Part shown: positions 6,129 to 7,180 of the stretch, piece after piece
Layout of the letters: each line of letters begins with the position of its first letter
Numbering within the stretch: the first letter of the stretch is position 1
Source of the DNA: an uncultured Schwartzia sp.
Lineage (GTDB): Bacteria; Bacillota; Negativicutes; Selenomonadales; Selenomonadaceae
Assembly (NCBI GenBank): GCA_905372875.1
Contig: CAJPQU010000099.1
Coordinates: 1-7,180, forward strand
Direction of reading: 5' to 3'
DNA: 7,180 nucleotides
The notes under the pieces: model-generated
What the model was told of the DNA's origin: nothing
Databases searched by the model: none
Seen by the model: the letters and a program-made list of their open reading frames with translations, nothing else
Program-made: the position numbers and the translations under genes

Positions 6129-7180
6129 TCATCCCAGACGCTTCAAGGTCACGGTAAAGGTAGTCCCCTCGCCCGGCTGGCTCGTTACTTTGATTCCGCC
6201 GTCGTGAAGGTGCACGATCTCCCGGGCGATGGCCAGGCCTAAGCCGTTGCCCCCCATCTCCCGGGAACGTACCTTGTCCACGCGATAAAACCGATCAAAG
6301 ATCCGCTGCTGATCCTCCGGCGCAATGCCAATACCGGTATCCGTCACTGCAAACAGGATTTTCCCCGCTGCTGGTTCCGCCAGGCGCACCGTGACGGAAC
6401 CGCCTTCCGGCGTATATTTCACTGCGTTGTCCACCAGAATGAGCATGAGCTGTTTGATTTTCTGCTCATCCACTTTCGCTGTCAGCGCGGCGGCACCTTC
6501 CCGCCGCAGCGTCAGCCGCTTCTTTTCCGCCAAAGGCTGCATGAGGCGTATCGTCTGATCCACCGCCGCCGCCAGATCCACCTTCGTGAGCTTAAGCTTT
6601 AAGGCCTCATTGTCGCTTCGGGCCACCACCAAAAGATCGCTGACCAGTTTCGTCATCTTGGTCACTTCATCATGCACATCGCCGATGACCTGTTTCAGGA
6701 AAGGTGAGGTGATGGAAGGATCACTCTCTAAAATTTCCGCCGAGGCCAACACCACCGAGAGAGGCGTCCGCAGCTCATGAGAAGCATCCGCGGCGAACTG
6801 ACGCTGTTTTTCGTAAGCTTCCCGCAGGGGAACAATCGCCTTCCCGGCCATGATATAGCCGATGCCGGTGGTGATGAGAAGAGCCACTACCGCCAAGATA
6901 GTCAGCGTATAGGTCGCCTTTTGAAGGCCCCGATAGACCGCTGATATTTCTTTGCCCACGTACACGGTGCCCACCAGAACGCTATCTACGACAATGGGAT
7001 GCGAGGCCATCATGACCCGCACGTCGGTATTCTTGAAGCTTTGACTGAATACTGCCACGTCGCCCAATTCATCCTCCCGCCCCTTCCAATCCGCGATGAC
7101 GCTCAAAACGAAGGGCTCAATGGAAAAGGAAGCGCGGGAAAAATTCATCATGCGTCCCTCGGTGTCGAACACATAGAAAA
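6129..7180 (-). CDS. Membrane sensor histidine kinase, C-terminal part (5' end outside window)
   Basis: This is the transmitter half of a two-component system: it autophosphorylates on histidine and passes phosphate to a response regulator not seen here. The frame is open to the window edge (FYV, then FDTEGR). I count residues from the Val of FYV (GTG at 7172) as 1; this is almost certainly not the real start. Residues 1-84 look like the end of an extracytoplasmic sensor domain. One hydrophobic membrane segment follows at about 86-110. A short linker then leads to the H-box FAADASHELRTPLSV with phospho-accepting His132. The HATPase domain has the N-box Asn249 (LVDNAVKYTPEGG), the G1 box DTGIG (278-282), FDRFYR (292-297) and the G2 box GGNGLGL (307-313). 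All catalytic boxes are intact. The linker between membrane and H-box is only about 20 residues, too short for a full HAMP domain. The gene ends at a terminator, so it is last in its unit. The stimulus cannot be read from the sequence. Confidence 0.95.
   Translation of the reverse strand, partial: FYVFDTEGRMMNFSRASFSIEPFVLSVIADWKGREDELGDVAVFSQSFKNTDVRVMMASHPIVVDSVLVGTVYVGKEISAVYRGLQKATYTLTILAVVALLITTGIGYIMAGKAIVPLREAYEKQRQFAADASHELRTPLSVVLASAEILESDPSITSPFLKQVIGDVHDEVTKMTKLVSDLLVVARSDNEALKLKLTKVDLAAAVDQTIRLMQPLAEKKRLTLRREGAAALTAKVDEQKIKQLMLILVDNAVKYTPEGGSVTVRLAEPAAGKILFAVTDTGIGIAPEDQQRIFDRFYRVDKVRSREMGGNGLGLAIAREIVHLHDGGIKVTSQPGEGTTFTVTLKRLG

Overview
This window reads as ordinary core chromosome from an anaerobic, low-redox Firmicute with moderately high GC. 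A member of the Negativicutes is my best guess (inference). The grounds are a homodimer-type pyruvate:ferredoxin oxidoreductase, an RNA polymerase delta-like protein (RpoE, a Firmicutes marker), the conserved DUF1934-argS-rpoE-pyrG gene order, strong purine-rich ribosome binding sites and consensus sigma-A type promoters. All six genes lie on the minus strand, so transcription runs from high to low coordinates. I see no mobile element, CRISPR array, tRNA or rRNA, and no gene-free stretch above 300 bases.

Layout, in the direction of transcription. At the right edge (6129-7180) is the C-terminal part of a membrane sensor histidine kinase, closed by an intrinsic terminator at about 6075-6101. 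A promoter (TATAAT at 6015-6020) then starts a four-gene unit: a DUF1934/YwiB-like beta-barrel protein (5537-5980), arginyl-tRNA synthetase argS (3814-5475), a short RpoE/delta-like HARE-HTH protein (3409-3741) and CTP synthase pyrG (1727-3328). The unit ends at a GC-rich hairpin with a U-tract at 1630-1663. Next comes an unrecognised cysteine-rich, zinc-ribbon-like protein (895-1527), closed by a perfect 21-bp terminator hairpin at 830-877. Just beyond it is a near-consensus promoter (TTTACA, 17 bases, TATAAT) for the pyruvate:ferredoxin oxidoreductase gene nifJ/por, whose first 236 codons lie in the window (710-1).

The central unit groups translation (ArgS), transcription (delta-like factor) and nucleotide supply (PyrG makes CTP). 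The PFOR gene and the kinase are separate transcription units. No spectacular new system is visible. The points most worth a second look are the orphan protein with enough Cys/His for three metal sites, its uncertain 5' end at a G4 run, and a delta-like protein whose usual acidic tail is replaced by a short, net basic, Ala/Ser-rich one.
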